Shown: positions 1-8,541 of the stretch, piece after piece
Layout: every line of letters begins with the position of its first letter
How positions within the stretch are numbered: the stretch's first letter is position 1
DNA from: an uncultured Eubacteriales bacterium
GTDB taxonomy: Bacteria; Bacillota; Clostridia; Lachnospirales; Lachnospiraceae
Reading direction: 5' to 3'
NCBI GenBank assembly: GCA_900548855.1
Contig: URMF01000004.1
Span: forward strand, 1 to 64,000
Length of the DNA stretch: 64,000 nt
Translations under genes and position numbers: made by a program
The notes under the pieces: model-generated
Told to the model about the DNA's origin: nothing
What the model saw: only the letters and a program-made list of their open reading frames with translations
The model's database searches: none

Positions 1-41
1 GCCCGGAAATTTTTTACAGCTTCTTTCAAACAGATCTATGA

Positions 42-212
42 TTGTGTTCATTTTTTGTTTCGCCTTCTTTAGAATATGAATTGCAAAGTTACAAAGAAAA
101 TCTGTTAATCCCTCCTCACCAAAAAAAGCTGTCCCTTCCGGAACAGATCCGGGGCGAGGCGCTGACGCTTTTGCAGTTTGCCAGACTGAGTGATTTATTA
201 AAGGAAAGATAG
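42..212 (+). pseudogene. possible 3' remnant of a protein gene
   Basis: A frame open from a stop at 39-41 to TAG at 210-212 encodes 56 residues ending LSLPEQIRGEALTLLQFARLSDLLKER. The last 30 residues have ordinary codon use and an amphipathic helical look, but the stretch has no convincing start or ribosome binding site and the first residues look unprotein-like. It could be the tail of a decayed gene or chance. The rest of 1-290 shows nothing else that I can support. Confidence 0.22.
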
Positions 213-290
213 TCGTTTCGTGCAAGAGGGTAAAAAAGAAAAATATTTCTGTCGAAGTAATAGGAAACAGTTTAGTAAAGGGAAACTGAA

Positions 291-881
291 ATGGAAAGAC
301 GGGAAGGATTAAAGGAAATGAATCTTAATGGAATTGGAATAACAGGATATCCAGCATCGCAGGGGGTAAGAAAGGCACAGCAGAATACGGCAGGAAAAAT
401 ATCATCCAAGAAAGATTGGGAACTGTCCGATTCCCTTCGGGAGAAGATAATCGGATATGCCAGGGAGGATGCGGCGCAGAATATATATATGGGAAATAAA
501 TTCCTCGCCCTGCGGAAAAGCGAGGTTGCCAAAGTTGCGCCAAACAGGTCTGCATTGATGGGGAAGATTGGACAGGATATGGCGGACATGAAAAAGATAC
601 GGGAGGCGGACGAGAGGTGGCTGTGCATCCTGTTTGGCAAGCCGTATGAAGCCAAGTTCCAGTCCGAAGGTACGGGTTCTGCCGTCCATGTGTATGATGG
701 GAACGGTGATGAAATCCTTACATATACTGCAGGCGTGGGCTGGCATGAGAAGGAATCGAAAGCGGAGACGGAAGTGCACGGGGCTTTGAAGGCAGCCTAT
801 TATGATGCGTACCATACGGCAAGGCAGGAGATAAATGCCAGCTCTGGGGAAGTGCAGAACAGCTTTGACGCAAGGGCATGA
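291..881 (+). CDS. hypothetical protein, 196 aa
   Basis: Unrecognised soluble protein. The ATG at 291 follows AAAGGGAAA (277-285) with about 8 nt spacing; the inner ATG at 318 has its purine run too close, so 291 is preferred. There is no signal peptide or membrane segment. The N-terminal 40 residues are polar (GYPASQGVRKAQQ), the middle is rich in Lys/Arg/Met (residues 60-110), and the C-terminal half carries a VHVYDGNGDEILTYTAGVGW stretch with a beta-hairpin look. It ends with a short helix (EVHGALKAAYYDAYHTARQE). Function cannot be inferred from the context. Confidence 0.7.
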   Translation: MERREGLKEMNLNGIGITGYPASQGVRKAQQNTAGKISSKKDWELSDSLREKIIGYAREDAAQNIYMGNKFLALRKSEVAKVAPNRSALMGKIGQDMADMKKIREADERWLCILFGKPYEAKFQSEGTGSAVHVYDGNGDEILTYTAGVGWHEKESKAETEVHGALKAAYYDAYHTARQEINASSGEVQNSFDARA

Positions 882-915
882 GAAGCGCATATTAATTCTT
901 CTCTGAAGTGTAACA

Positions 916-983
916 TTTTTTGAATAAGTAACGATGTACTAGTCATAAATTCACGACTCTCAGCATAAAATGTATTCAAAAAA
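916..983 (+). repeat. 11-bp inverted repeat abutting a ribosome binding site
   Basis: TTTTTTGAATA at 916-926 is exactly complementary to TATTCAAAAAA at 973-983, separated by 46 nt. The right arm runs straight into the AAAGGAG ribosome binding site (981-987) of the gene starting at 993, so pairing of the arms would partly occlude that site. It could also be a DNA operator or an AT-rich coincidence. Confidence 0.4.
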
Positions 984-992
984 GGAGTGTGA

Positions 993-2117
993 GTGGGACA
1001 AGTGCAGAGTTATAAGCGGAAAATTACATATTTTTATCAGTTTCACAATGGAAATGTAGGTTCAACGGCAGGTTTTTTAAAGCTGGAAATCCGAGGAGAG
1101 AAAGTGAAGATTATTATAAATATACAGGAGCCGCCGGGATTACCTTATAAGAGTGCTATGCTTTATTTTTATCATGAGGCGGGAGACCATCTGGCAGCGC
1201 TTAAGGTGGATGAAATAAAGAGCACAGGCGGAATACTGGCCTATCAGACCAGAACGGACTGGCAGCAGCTGTTTGATACGGGACGGGATTTATACACCTT
1301 TGACGGGGTGGCAGTGGTATATAACGATTCCCATTATTATATTGGGGATTTTCAGGACAAGAACCGGAAGGATTATGAGCTGGTACGAAAGGACAACCGA
1401 AAGCAAAAGGCAAGCCTGTTTGAAGATTCTGCCAAACCAGTTATAGAAGAGCCGGAGGATAGAATTGCAGCTGGGAAGAGAAACGAAAATATGCCTGCCT
1501 CAGGCAGGGAAGAGGGCCATGCCGGCAAGGAGCAGAAAGAAACGGAGACAGCAAAGGAACGTCAGCCGGTAATGGCGGAGAAGGAAGATAATGCTGTGGG
1601 TCAGCTGCAAGGGGAGGAGCTGGAGGAAAAAGCAGAGAGTATACCGGAGGTTGTAGAACGGGCAGGTGTGATAGGAGGGGCACAGACGGATGTTTTTGAA
1701 AAATGCGAGGACTGCCCATACCACAGGAAACGGATGGAGCAAAAGGAGGAAACGGATGCTTTTGATAAAATGATAGCGGAATATCCAAAGCTTCCGTTAT
1801 ATGGTGCAACGGAGTTATTTAATTGCGTCAGGATTCATCCAAAGGATATTGGCAAGCTGGATATGCGCAACTGGAAGCTGGGGGTCAACAGCTTTCTCAC
1901 CCATGGTTTTTATACCTATCAGTATCTGCTCTTAGGAAAAATGCGGTTTGACGATGGTTCGGAGCATGCCATTATCGGGGTGCCGGGGGTATTTTCCAAC
2001 CGTGAAAAATACCTTGCCAATATGTTTGGCTTTGAACAGTTTATACCGGTTAAAAAGACAGGAGTCAAAACAGGAGAGTTTGGCTACTGGATAGTGGAAA
2101 TCAGCCCGGGTTTATAA
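993..2117 (+). CDS. two-domain protein with acidic linker, DUF6128-like
   Basis: A 374-residue protein starting with GTG, 5 nt after AAAGGAG; a GTG three codons further in is also possible. Residues 1-140 form one folded-looking domain (YKRKITYFYQF, then a beta-rich stretch). Residues 140-235 are a Lys/Glu-rich linker with a CEDCPYH motif at its end. Residues 250-374 form a second domain (LTHGFYTYQYLLLG, then HAIIGVPGVFSNREKYLANMFGFEQF). I recall this architecture from Lachnospiraceae proteins annotated DUF6128; the family name is from memory and the function is unknown. No signal peptide. It converges with the acetyltransferase gene, and the two 3' ends overlap by 17 bp. Confidence 0.72.
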   Translation: MGQVQSYKRKITYFYQFHNGNVGSTAGFLKLEIRGEKVKIIINIQEPPGLPYKSAMLYFYHEAGDHLAALKVDEIKSTGGILAYQTRTDWQQLFDTGRDLYTFDGVAVVYNDSHYYIGDFQDKNRKDYELVRKDNRKQKASLFEDSAKPVIEEPEDRIAAGKRNENMPASGREEGHAGKEQKETETAKERQPVMAEKEDNAVGQLQGEELEEKAESIPEVVERAGVIGGAQTDVFEKCEDCPYHRKRMEQKEETDAFDKMIAEYPKLPLYGATELFNCVRIHPKDIGKLDMRNWKLGVNSFLTHGFYTYQYLLLGKMRFDDGSEHAIIGVPGVFSNREKYLANMFGFEQFIPVKKTGVKTGEFGYWIVEISPGL

Positions 2118-2649
2118 GGCTGTAGCGATAGTGGTCCCTGTATGTACCGTTTACTTCCACGCTTTGGTATTCGATTCCTTCATATCGGAACGCAAGGCGT
2201 TCCAACAGTTTGATAGAGGGAATATTATCCGGTGATACCCGGGCTTCTATCCGGTGGATGTTATAATTTGAAAAAATGACAGGGATTGCCGCCTGACAGG
2301 CTTCCGTAGCATAGCCGTGGCCATGGTAAGAGGCGTCAAGCTTATAGCCTAAGGAGGCTTTGGAAAAAGGGGGATGCTCCATACGGGAAAAGTTTACGGA
2401 GCCGATAATGGTATCTGGTGCTTCTTTTAGATAGATATAATAGCGCAGAGATTTTCCTTTTATAATTTCGGAATATTCATATTGCATTGCGGCTTTTTGA
2501 TAGGCTAAGGTATAGAAGTTATGTGGTCTGGTAGGCTCAAAATATTCAAAAAGACTACGGTTATTCTGATAGAACGAAAGCACATCCCCGGCTTTGGCGG
2601 CATCTTCGATTTGCAGTATCAGGCGGTTGGTGGTGAGTTTGAATGACAT
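2101..2649 (-). CDS. GNAT family N-acetyltransferase (RimJ/RimL-like)
   Basis: A 182-residue acetyl-CoA-dependent N-acetyltransferase. The series LTTNRLILQ, IIGSVNFSR, ASLGYKLDASYHGHGYATEACQAAI (acetyl-CoA loop) and IEARVSPDNIPSIKLLERLAFRYEG is the standard order of the RimL-type fold. The ATG at 2649 is chosen because AAGGAG lies 8 nt upstream; a TTG six codons earlier is unlikely. The substrate is probably a protein N-terminus or small amine, unknown here. It is divergent from tadA with about 80 bp between the starts. Confidence 0.88.
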   Translation of the reverse strand: MSFKLTTNRLILQIEDAAKAGDVLSFYQNNRSLFEYFEPTRPHNFYTLAYQKAAMQYEYSEIIKGKSLRYYIYLKEAPDTIIGSVNFSRMEHPPFSKASLGYKLDASYHGHGYATEACQAAIPVIFSNYNIHRIEARVSPDNIPSIKLLERLAFRYEGIEYQSVEVNGTYRDHYRYSLINPG

Positions 2650-2661
2650 TTTGGCATCTCC

Positions 2662-2690
2662 TTGCAATTATTGTGTAATCTATTTATAAT
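2662..2690 (+). promoter_or_regulatory. sigma-A promoter for tadA
   Basis: TTGCAA (2662-2667), 17-nt spacer, TATAAT (2685-2690), 42 nt before the tadA start. Confidence 0.6.
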
Positions 2691-2732
2691 AAATGGATAA
2701 ATTTATGATATACCAATTATGGGAGAAGTACA

Positions 2733-3218
2733 ATGACAAGTGATGAAAAATATATGAAAGAAGCAATAAAACAGGCTGGAAAAGCGGCAGATGCGGGGGA
2801 TGTACCTATTGGCTGTGTTATTGTACATGAGAATCGGATTATTGCCAGAGGGTATAATAAGCGGAATGCAAGGAAAACAACCCTTGCCCATGCAGAGCTC
2901 ATTGCCATAGAAAAGGCATCAAAAAAGCTGGGAGACTGGAGGCTGGAGGAGTGTACGATGTACATTACATTAGAGCCCTGCCAGATGTGTGCCGGAGCCA
3001 TTGTCCAGGCGAGGATTCCCAGGGTGGTTGTGGGTGCCATGAATAAAAAAGCGGGTTGTGCCGGCTCCGTTTTGAATTTATTTCAGATACCGGCATTTAA
3101 TCATCAGGTAGAGTTTGAGCAGGGCGTGCTGCAAGAGGAATGCTCTGCTATTTTATCAGATTTTTTTCGCCAGCTGCGGCTTAAAAAAGAGAGAGAGGGA
3201 ATGCAGGTGGATGGTTGA
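2733..3218 (+). CDS. tadA: tRNA-specific adenosine deaminase TadA
   Basis: Deaminates the wobble adenosine of tRNA-Arg(ACG) to inosine. The 161-residue protein has the zinc-binding HAE motif (H53, E55 in LAHAELIAIEKA) and the PCxxC motif (P82-C83-Q-M-C86 in TLEPCQMCAGAI) of the cytidine/deoxycytidylate deaminase fold. The length is normal for TadA. GGGAGAAG lies just before the ATG. The SRP RNA gene follows directly, an arrangement common in Firmicutes, usually with dnaX further on; dnaX is absent here. Confidence 0.95.
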   Translation: MTSDEKYMKEAIKQAGKAADAGDVPIGCVIVHENRIIARGYNKRNARKTTLAHAELIAIEKASKKLGDWRLEECTMYITLEPCQMCAGAIVQARIPRVVVGAMNKKAGCAGSVLNLFQIPAFNHQVEFEQGVLQEECSAILSDFFRQLRLKKEREGMQVDG

Positions 3219-3268
3219 CAGAAAATCAAAAGTCCTGTATACTAACCGTTACAAATCGTATAATCTTT

Positions 3269-3530
3269 CCATGCAGCCGGGGGAGCAGCGGTCCCCTGTA
3301 CCTGCAATCCGCTATAGCAGGGGTGTTGGCCTGCCTCGGGAGGAGTTTCCGGTGCTGGCTATAGTAAGTGGCGTTGACGTATGGGTCTTGCGCAATGGAA
3401 ACCTACGAACCGTGTCAGGTCGGGAACGAAGCAGCACTAAGTAGGAGCTTTCATGTGCCGCAAGGGTGCCTGGACTGAGTTAACTGCTATAGTAACTGAC
3501 CGGGAGTGTCTCACAAAGCAGGCTGCATGG
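3269..3530 (+). ncRNA. ffs: large (clostridial type) signal recognition particle RNA
   Basis: RNA scaffold of SRP, which binds Ffh and guides membrane protein targeting. The conserved domain IV is visible at 3415-3441 (GTGTCAGGTCGGGAACGAAG followed by CAGCAC). The ends pair perfectly: CCATGCAGCC (3269-3278) with GGCTGCATGG (3521-3530), giving about 262 nt, the size of the long Gram-positive SRP RNA that includes an Alu domain. It lies 51 bp downstream of tadA, its usual neighbour. Confidence 0.93.
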
Positions 3531-3548
3531 ATTAACATATATTTTTGT

Positions 3549-3582
3549 TAAAATCATATAAATGTATTTGTATGATTTTTTT
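3549..3582 (+). terminator. intrinsic terminator after SRP RNA
   Basis: AAAATCATA (3550-3558) pairs with TATGATTTT (3571-3579), and the stem continues into a T-run. Confidence 0.75.
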
Positions 3583-3660
3583 AAATTATTGGTGGCAAAT
3601 TTCTGAAAATAATGCTACAATATATAGGATTATCGAAATATATGAATGGGAGCGGTTAGC

Positions 3661-4251
3661 ATGAATTATGCAAGTGTTATTGAATTTGTAAAACAGCAAA
3701 TTTTAGATAACGGCAGACCACCTAATTATCCATTTCGCGACCGATTTGAACATACAATGCGGGTATACCGCTGGGCAATTAAGTTACAGGCAAAGGTTGG
3801 AGGCGACCTGGATATTATTGCCCTGGCAGCTTTGTTACATGATGTTGGCTGGCAGGAGGGCAGGGAGCATGGGGAAGTCGGTGCTGAAATAGCAGTGGAA
3901 TATCTAGACAGCATTGGGCTTGAGCCGGAAAAAATTGCGCGTATCGGAGAAATTATCCGAATGCATGATGACAAAGATACGACAGAGGAGTTATCCTTAG
4001 AATGTCAGGTAGTCATGGATGCAGATTTATTAGATGAGGTGGGAGCAGTCAGCATTTTGTGGGATTCCATGGCGACTGCCTGTGAGGATGATGCGAATTA
4101 TAAGAAAGCGTACTATCGGATAAAGAATTATTACAGAGGTAATAAGCCAAAAATCCGGAGATGTAAAACGGAGGCGGCACGTTTGGAATATAGCAGACGT
4201 ATGAAGCTCTTAGAGGAATTTATCTATCAATTAGAAAAAGAGCTATTTTGA
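3661..4251 (+). CDS. HD domain phosphohydrolase
   Basis: A 196-residue HD-superfamily metal-dependent phosphohydrolase. The family signature is present in order: FEHTMRVYRWA (first His), ALLHDVGW (the HD pair), HGEVGAEIA and IIRMHDDKD (further metal ligands), and VVMDADLLDEVG (last Asp). This layout is that of small YedJ/YpgQ-type nucleotide or phosphate-ester hydrolases; the substrate is unknown. Start 3661 is preferred over the ATG at 3646, because the purine-rich GGGAGCGG falls between the two. Confidence 0.88.
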   Translation: MNYASVIEFVKQQILDNGRPPNYPFRDRFEHTMRVYRWAIKLQAKVGGDLDIIALAALLHDVGWQEGREHGEVGAEIAVEYLDSIGLEPEKIARIGEIIRMHDDKDTTEELSLECQVVMDADLLDEVGAVSILWDSMATACEDDANYKKAYYRIKNYYRGNKPKIRRCKTEAARLEYSRRMKLLEEFIYQLEKELF

Positions 4252-4316
4252 CATATAGAGGAGAGTTTTGTCATAGAGTAGCTGTAATAATAATATTCAT
4301 TTAGGAGGAATGAAAA

Positions 4317-4835
4317 ATGAAGGGTTTTTTAAAGGTAATAATTTGGATAGTTATTTTAGGTGCAATATGTTTTGGAGTGTATATGATTCTTCCAGAGTAT
4401 CCTCAGAACTTTGTAAAATCAGTTGTTCAGCCGATGGTTAACAGCCAGGCAAAAACAAAAATCGGTCAGGTAAAAGCATTGACAAATAAAGACCTCGATA
4501 ATGCTACATATGAGACAATTCTGGAGGGTAAAACCAATTCTTCTTGCTGGGTATATGAGACCAGAGAAGAAGAGCCGGGGATAGAATATGTTATTTTTTA
4601 TGGAAAAGGGGCTACTATTAACTTAAAGGACTGGGCAGATTATAATGGTAAATTATCTACCAGTGCTACGGTTAAGATGGAATTTAAGATTAGCGGCAAT
4701 AATGTGGAAATCTATCCATATATAGATGGAGTGTTGATGAATATTACAGATGGCAAGCATGTGGATGACAATAATAAAATTAAGGCAGAGATTTTCAAAC
4801 AGTTATATCAGGGCATGCAGGCAGAACAGCAGTAA
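4317..4835 (+). CDS. membrane-anchored hypothetical protein, 172 aa
   Basis: One N-terminal membrane segment (residues 4-25, VIIWIVILGAICFGVYMIL) leads to an extracellular domain of about 145 residues with alternating hydrophobic strands (SSCWVYETREE, IEYVIFYGKG, VKMEFKISGNNVEIYPYIDG). There is no lipobox and no recognised motif. AGGAGG precedes the ATG at good spacing and a terminator follows directly, so it is probably transcribed alone or with the HD gene 65 bp upstream. Function unknown. Confidence 0.8.
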   Translation: MKGFLKVIIWIVILGAICFGVYMILPEYPQNFVKSVVQPMVNSQAKTKIGQVKALTNKDLDNATYETILEGKTNSSCWVYETREEEPGIEYVIFYGKGATINLKDWADYNGKLSTSATVKMEFKISGNNVEIYPYIDGVLMNITDGKHVDDNNKIKAEIFKQLYQGMQAEQQ

Positions 4836-4847
4836 ATAAAAGACGGT

Positions 4848-4875
4848 AAAAGGGAGCAGTGATGCTCCCTTTTAT
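4848..4875 (+). terminator. intrinsic terminator
   Basis: AAAGGGAGCA pairs with TGCTCCCTTTT around a 5-nt loop, 12 bp after the stop of the preceding gene. Confidence 0.85.
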
Positions 4876-4881
4876 TGTACA

Positions 4882-4970
4882 ATTAGGTGTTTGCGAAACT
4901 CTGTTTTCGTTACCGACCGTTATATTGCATAACTCGATTTTGAAAATAGGGAGTTTCGCAATTGTCTAAA
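4882..4970. repeat. short copy of dispersed palindromic element
   Basis: An 89-bp element. The left end TTAGGTGTTTGCGAAACTC (4883-4901) and right end GAGTTTCGCAATTGTCTAA (4951-4969) are near-perfect inverted repeats. The interior CTGTTTTCGTTACCGACCGT resembles the left interior of the full copy at 61688-61898, so this looks like an internally deleted derivative. It lies between two convergent genes and contains no open frame. Confidence 0.75.
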
Positions 4971-4993
4971 TTGTATAATTGTCTGCAAAGGCA

Positions 4994-6058
4994 TTATTTA
5001 GCCAGCTCCTGAATTAACCGCATGATGGTTCCGATGGAATCGGACATTTCACTTTCACTCATTGCTTTGATATATTGTTCTTTGTGAGTGGAGACATCCC
5101 GTATGGCGTTGAGCAGGGAAGCCTTACTTAGCTCTTCTTCTTCAATTACATAGCTGAAGCCGTTTTTCTTAAAGGATTTAGCATTCAATATCTGGTCGCC
5201 GCGGCTGGCAGCCTTGGAGAGTGGAATCAGGATGTTTGGTTTTTTCAGGGCTAAAAGCTCACAGATAGCATTGGCTCCAGCCCTGGAAATCACTAAGTCA
5301 GTCAGAGCAAATAAATCCCGGAGTTCCTTGGAAACATATTCAAACTGAACATACCCCCTTTTATTTTTCAGGGAGTCGTCTAAATGTCCTTTTCCACAGA
5401 GATGTATAATCTGGAAGTCCGGAAGAATTTCGTCAAGATTTTCCCGTATGGCATTGTTGATAACAACGCTTCCGCTGCTCCCTCCGATAACCAGAATAGT
5501 TGGTCTGTCAGCAGATAAGCCGCAGAATTCAGCAGCTTTTGCAGCGCTGCCCTCGAATAATTCCTTGCGGATAGGAGTTCCGGTGAGAACCGCTTTTCCC
5601 TCCGGAAGCAGTTCAAAGGTTTCCTTAAAGTTACAGCAAACTTTGGAAGCGGACGGAATGCAGAGCTTATTTGCCAGACCAGGCGTCATATCGGATTCAT
5701 GTATAATAGCAGGTATTTTATTTTTCTTTGCAGCCAGAACTACCGGAACCGTAACAAATCCACCTTTGGAGAATACAACATCCGGCTGGATTTTTTTGAG
5801 AATCCGGTTTGCCTCCCCAAAGCCTTTTGCCACACGGAAGGGGTCAGAAAAATTCTTAACGTCAAAGTATCTTCTTAATTTACCGGAGGATATACCGTAA
5901 TAGGGAATTCCCATATCTTCAATCAGTTTTTTTTCGATACCGTCGTAGGAACCGATGTAGTGCACTTCAAATCCGGCAGCCTGCAGGCTGGGAAATAAAG
6001 CGATATTAGGAGTGACATGTCCGGCTGTACCTCCGCCGGTAAGTACAATTTTTTTCAT
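4994..6058 (-). CDS. murG: UDP-GlcNAc: lipid I GlcNAc transferase MurG
   Basis: Transfers GlcNAc from UDP-GlcNAc to undecaprenyl-pyrophosphoryl-MurNAc-pentapeptide, making lipid II at the cytoplasmic membrane face. At 354 residues it has normal MurG length. The first glycine-rich loop GGGTAGHVTPN (8-18) contains the catalytic-site His. VVFSKGGFVTVPVVLAA, IIHESDMTPGLANKL, the second loop GGSSGSVVINN and the UDP-GlcNAc pocket SRAGANAICELLALKKPNI follow in order. It lies away from a dcw cluster, downstream of the TSCPD gene on the same strand with a 14-bp gap. Confidence 0.95.
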   Translation of the reverse strand: MKKIVLTGGGTAGHVTPNIALFPSLQAAGFEVHYIGSYDGIEKKLIEDMGIPYYGISSGKLRRYFDVKNFSDPFRVAKGFGEANRILKKIQPDVVFSKGGFVTVPVVLAAKKNKIPAIIHESDMTPGLANKLCIPSASKVCCNFKETFELLPEGKAVLTGTPIRKELFEGSAAKAAEFCGLSADRPTILVIGGSSGSVVINNAIRENLDEILPDFQIIHLCGKGHLDDSLKNKRGYVQFEYVSKELRDLFALTDLVISRAGANAICELLALKKPNILIPLSKAASRGDQILNAKSFKKNGFSYVIEEEELSKASLLNAIRDVSTHKEQYIKAMSESEMSDSIGTIMRLIQELAK

Positions 6059-6072
6059 AACAATCTCCTTCT

Positions 6073-6315
6073 CTAGTTCTGGATAGCCTGCTTTAATGCT
6101 TTTGCAAGCTGGTCAGGGCAGGAGGTTCCCTTGAACCCACATTGGATTCCTTCTAAGCGGGAGATGGCTTCCTTTACATCCATTCCTTCTATCAAACGGG
6201 ATATTCCCTGGGTATTACCGTTACAACCGCCTAGAAAGTGAACATTCGTGACCTTGCCATCTTCAATTTCAAAATCAATTTTTTGGGAACATACGCCCTG
6301 TGGTTTAAATGTCAT
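6073..6315 (-). CDS. TSCPD domain protein (TIGR03905 type)
   Basis: An 80-residue protein. The C-terminal TSCPDQLAKAL gives the TSCPD family its name, and GGCNGNTQGISRLIEGM and IQCGFKGTSCPD carry conserved cysteines that suggest metal or thiol chemistry. TSCPD domains also form the C-terminus of some B12-dependent ribonucleotide reductases; the role of the free-standing version is unknown. It is co-directional with and just upstream of murG. AAAGGAAA precedes the start. Confidence 0.88.
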   Translation of the reverse strand: MTFKPQGVCSQKIDFEIEDGKVTNVHFLGGCNGNTQGISRLIEGMDVKEAISRLEGIQCGFKGTSCPDQLAKALKQAIQN

Positions 6316-6595
6316 AATAGTATTTCCTTTCTATAATGTGCTTTTTTATAATAAAATAGTATAGCATAAGTGGATGGATTTGCAACTGTCTGGTTTCTAT
6401 CAAAAAAATGTCGATAGAAGTAAGCTTTTGCCTAATAATAGTAAATTATACCGTTTTTAAATAAGAAGTTGCGGTAAAGTGCTATTGAGTTGATGAATAA
6501 GGCTTTGTAAACTAGAAGATAGGAAATAATTGTAACAAACGGTTAAAAGTAATTTGCCGGAATGTTTCAAAAAATATAATAGGGAAGGGATAGTT

Positions 6596-7459
6596 ATGAT
6601 TACGAAATTTGTAACGGAACATGAATGTATGAGCAGTATTTTGTTGTTTGGAGCAGTGAGCCTGTTGCTGCAGGCTATGATGGTTTTGTCCTTAAAAGGA
6701 TATGTAAGGGCATCTGCTAATATGAAAACAACAAAGAAAAAGATTATGATTAATTTGAAAAACCAGTTTGAGACCATTTATGAAATGGGCTACCAGATAC
6801 GGAATACAGCAGCGTATGTGGACAAGTATCTTTTAAAGCTAAAGTTTATGGGATTTTCTTTTTCTGCATGGGAGAAGGCACCATTTCTGGCAGCAGGAAT
6901 CGTTTCCTTATTGGCGGGAGCAGAAGCCTTTTATGGGTATATGACAGGAATGGAATTGTCTGCTCAGATTGAAATTTTGTTTGCATATGGCGTTGTATTG
7001 GTATGTTTATTTGTTTGTTTTCATATATTTGGAATAAAAAGCAAGAAACAGCAGATACAAATTCAGCTGGTGGACTATCTGGAAAATTATCTGGCAAACC
7101 GGTTACTGCGGACAAAGGATGATGTAAAAATGCTGGATGAACAGGTAGAAAGCGCTCTTATTGAAGGTCAGGTAAAGAATTCTGAAGCAGCTCCGGGTGA
7201 AGAAGAAAATATAGAAGCTTCTGCCGGAAATATGGAAGAGGATGTAGAAATGTTAAGACAGCTTATCCGGGATATCGATACAGGTAAGCGCAGTGACAGT
7301 GAAAAACAAAAAAGACATCAGGGGCAGAGCCAGAGAGAATCCAGCCAGCAAATTGCAGCCAGTCATGAAGAGCAGGATATGGAACAGCCAGAATTGGCAG
7401 AGTCTGAAGAATCAGAAATTGACCTGTTGGAGGAATTTGTACAGAGTTTTCTTGCATAA
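6596..7459 (+). CDS. membrane protein with long cytoplasmic acidic tail
   Basis: A 287-residue protein from the ATG at 6596, which has GGGAAGGGAT upstream; the earlier in-frame start has none. Three hydrophobic segments are visible: residues 10-34 (ILLFGAVSLLLQAMMVLSL), about 95-117 (FLAAGIVSLLAGAEAFYGYMTG) and 124-146 (ILFAYGVVLVCLFVCFHIFG). The segments before and after look coiled-coil-prone, and the last 100 residues are Glu/Gln-rich and probably disordered. Unrecognised. It ends 14 bp before the PdaA-like gene, so the two probably form an operon acting at the envelope. Confidence 0.75.
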   Translation: MITKFVTEHECMSSILLFGAVSLLLQAMMVLSLKGYVRASANMKTTKKKIMINLKNQFETIYEMGYQIRNTAAYVDKYLLKLKFMGFSFSAWEKAPFLAAGIVSLLAGAEAFYGYMTGMELSAQIEILFAYGVVLVCLFVCFHIFGIKSKKQQIQIQLVDYLENYLANRLLRTKDDVKMLDEQVESALIEGQVKNSEAAPGEEENIEASAGNMEEDVEMLRQLIRDIDTGKRSDSEKQKRHQGQSQRESSQQIAASHEEQDMEQPELAESEESEIDLLEEFVQSFLA

Positions 7460-7473
7460 GTGGGAGGACTTAT

Positions 7474-8409
7474 TTGAATCCGAAAAAGAGAAATATTATG
7501 GCAGGTATCGGCATTGCAGCATTTGTTCTTATAAGTTTGGGATTGCTGCAGCATTTTGGACATCCGATGAAGAAAGATAGTGGATTTAATCAGAATGGGA
7601 AGGCTGGGTTGGAGACGGAAGAAAAAACGGAGTCTTCTGAGAAGGAATCAGATACGGAGAGTAAACCAAAGCAGGAACGGGTAATTGTGGAAAATACAGA
7701 TTATGATAGTATGGATAACACGCTCTACAGCTGGTGGTTTAAGAGAAATGATAACCATGAAAAGTCGGGCTGCCAGGAGGATTTTGATATTACGCAGTAC
7801 CAGGCATATTATACGGTACCGGTCAGCGAGAAAAAAATTTATATTACCTTTGATTGTGGATATGAAAATGGATATACAGCGGACATTCTGGATACTTTAA
7901 AGGAGGAGCAGGTGCCCGCTGCCTTTTTTGTTACCCAGACATTTATCAGGGATAATGTGGAGCTGACAAAACGGATGAAGGAGGAAGGTCATCTGGTGTG
8001 CAATCACACGGTGACACATCCATGTATGCCGGAAAAAAGTATTAGCCAGCAACAGGATGAATTGTTAAAAAGTGAGCAGTTTATGAAGGAAGCTACCGGC
8101 TATGAGATGGATTTGTTTTTCCGTCCGCCGAAAGGGGAATACAGCAAGCGCACATTACAGATGGCAAAGGATTTGGGGTATACGACTATTTTCTGGTCCA
8201 TGGCATATTTGGATTATGATGTAAATAACCAGCCATCCAGTCAACATGTGGTGGAGCATTTTGCAAAATATTATCATCCGGGAGCGATTCCTTTGATGCA
8301 TAATGTTTCTGTTGCCAACAGAGATGCGTTAAAACAGGTAATACAGAATCTCAAGAAAGAGGGATACTCTTTTGGAACTCTTTATGATTTGCTAGGTGTA
8401 CAGGAATAA
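7474..8409 (+). CDS. polysaccharide deacetylase, PdaA-like
   Basis: A 311-residue NodB-domain deacetylase. The TTG start lies 6 nt after GGGAGG (7462-7467). One membrane anchor (residues 8-27) is followed by a Lys/Glu/Ser-rich linker and a catalytic domain from about residue 120. The signature ITFDCGYENGYT replaces the usual TFDDGP with the FDxGYENGYT form seen in PdaA, the enzyme that deacetylates MurNAc during delta-lactam formation in spore cortex. The metal-binding HTVTHP, the RPPKGEYS loop and the final PLMHNVS follow. A peptidoglycan substrate is likely; the link to sporulation is inferred from family resemblance only. Confidence 0.88.
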   Translation: MNPKKRNIMAGIGIAAFVLISLGLLQHFGHPMKKDSGFNQNGKAGLETEEKTESSEKESDTESKPKQERVIVENTDYDSMDNTLYSWWFKRNDNHEKSGCQEDFDITQYQAYYTVPVSEKKIYITFDCGYENGYTADILDTLKEEQVPAAFFVTQTFIRDNVELTKRMKEEGHLVCNHTVTHPCMPEKSISQQQDELLKSEQFMKEATGYEMDLFFRPPKGEYSKRTLQMAKDLGYTTIFWSMAYLDYDVNNQPSSQHVVEHFAKYYHPGAIPLMHNVSVANRDALKQVIQNLKKEGYSFGTLYDLLGVQE

Positions 8410-8459
8410 AAATAAGGAAATATAGTTAAAATAAAATTAAAATCCAATAGAAGAAAATA

Positions 8460-8488
8460 TTGCTATTTGCAATTGATTTTGCTACAAT
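8460..8488 (+). promoter_or_regulatory. sigma-A promoter for pgi
   Basis: TTGCTA (8460-8465), 17-nt spacer, TACAAT (8483-8488), 53 nt before the chosen pgi start. Confidence 0.55.
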
Positions 8489-8541
8489 ATAGATTGGTTT
8501 GTAAGGGAAAAATTAAAATGAAAACAAAGGAGAGCAGAAAA

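Noticed and set aside
3115..3444. Open frame across the end of tadA and the SRP RNA
   Set aside because: It overlaps tadA in another frame and the conserved SRP RNA; the RNA explains the sequence.
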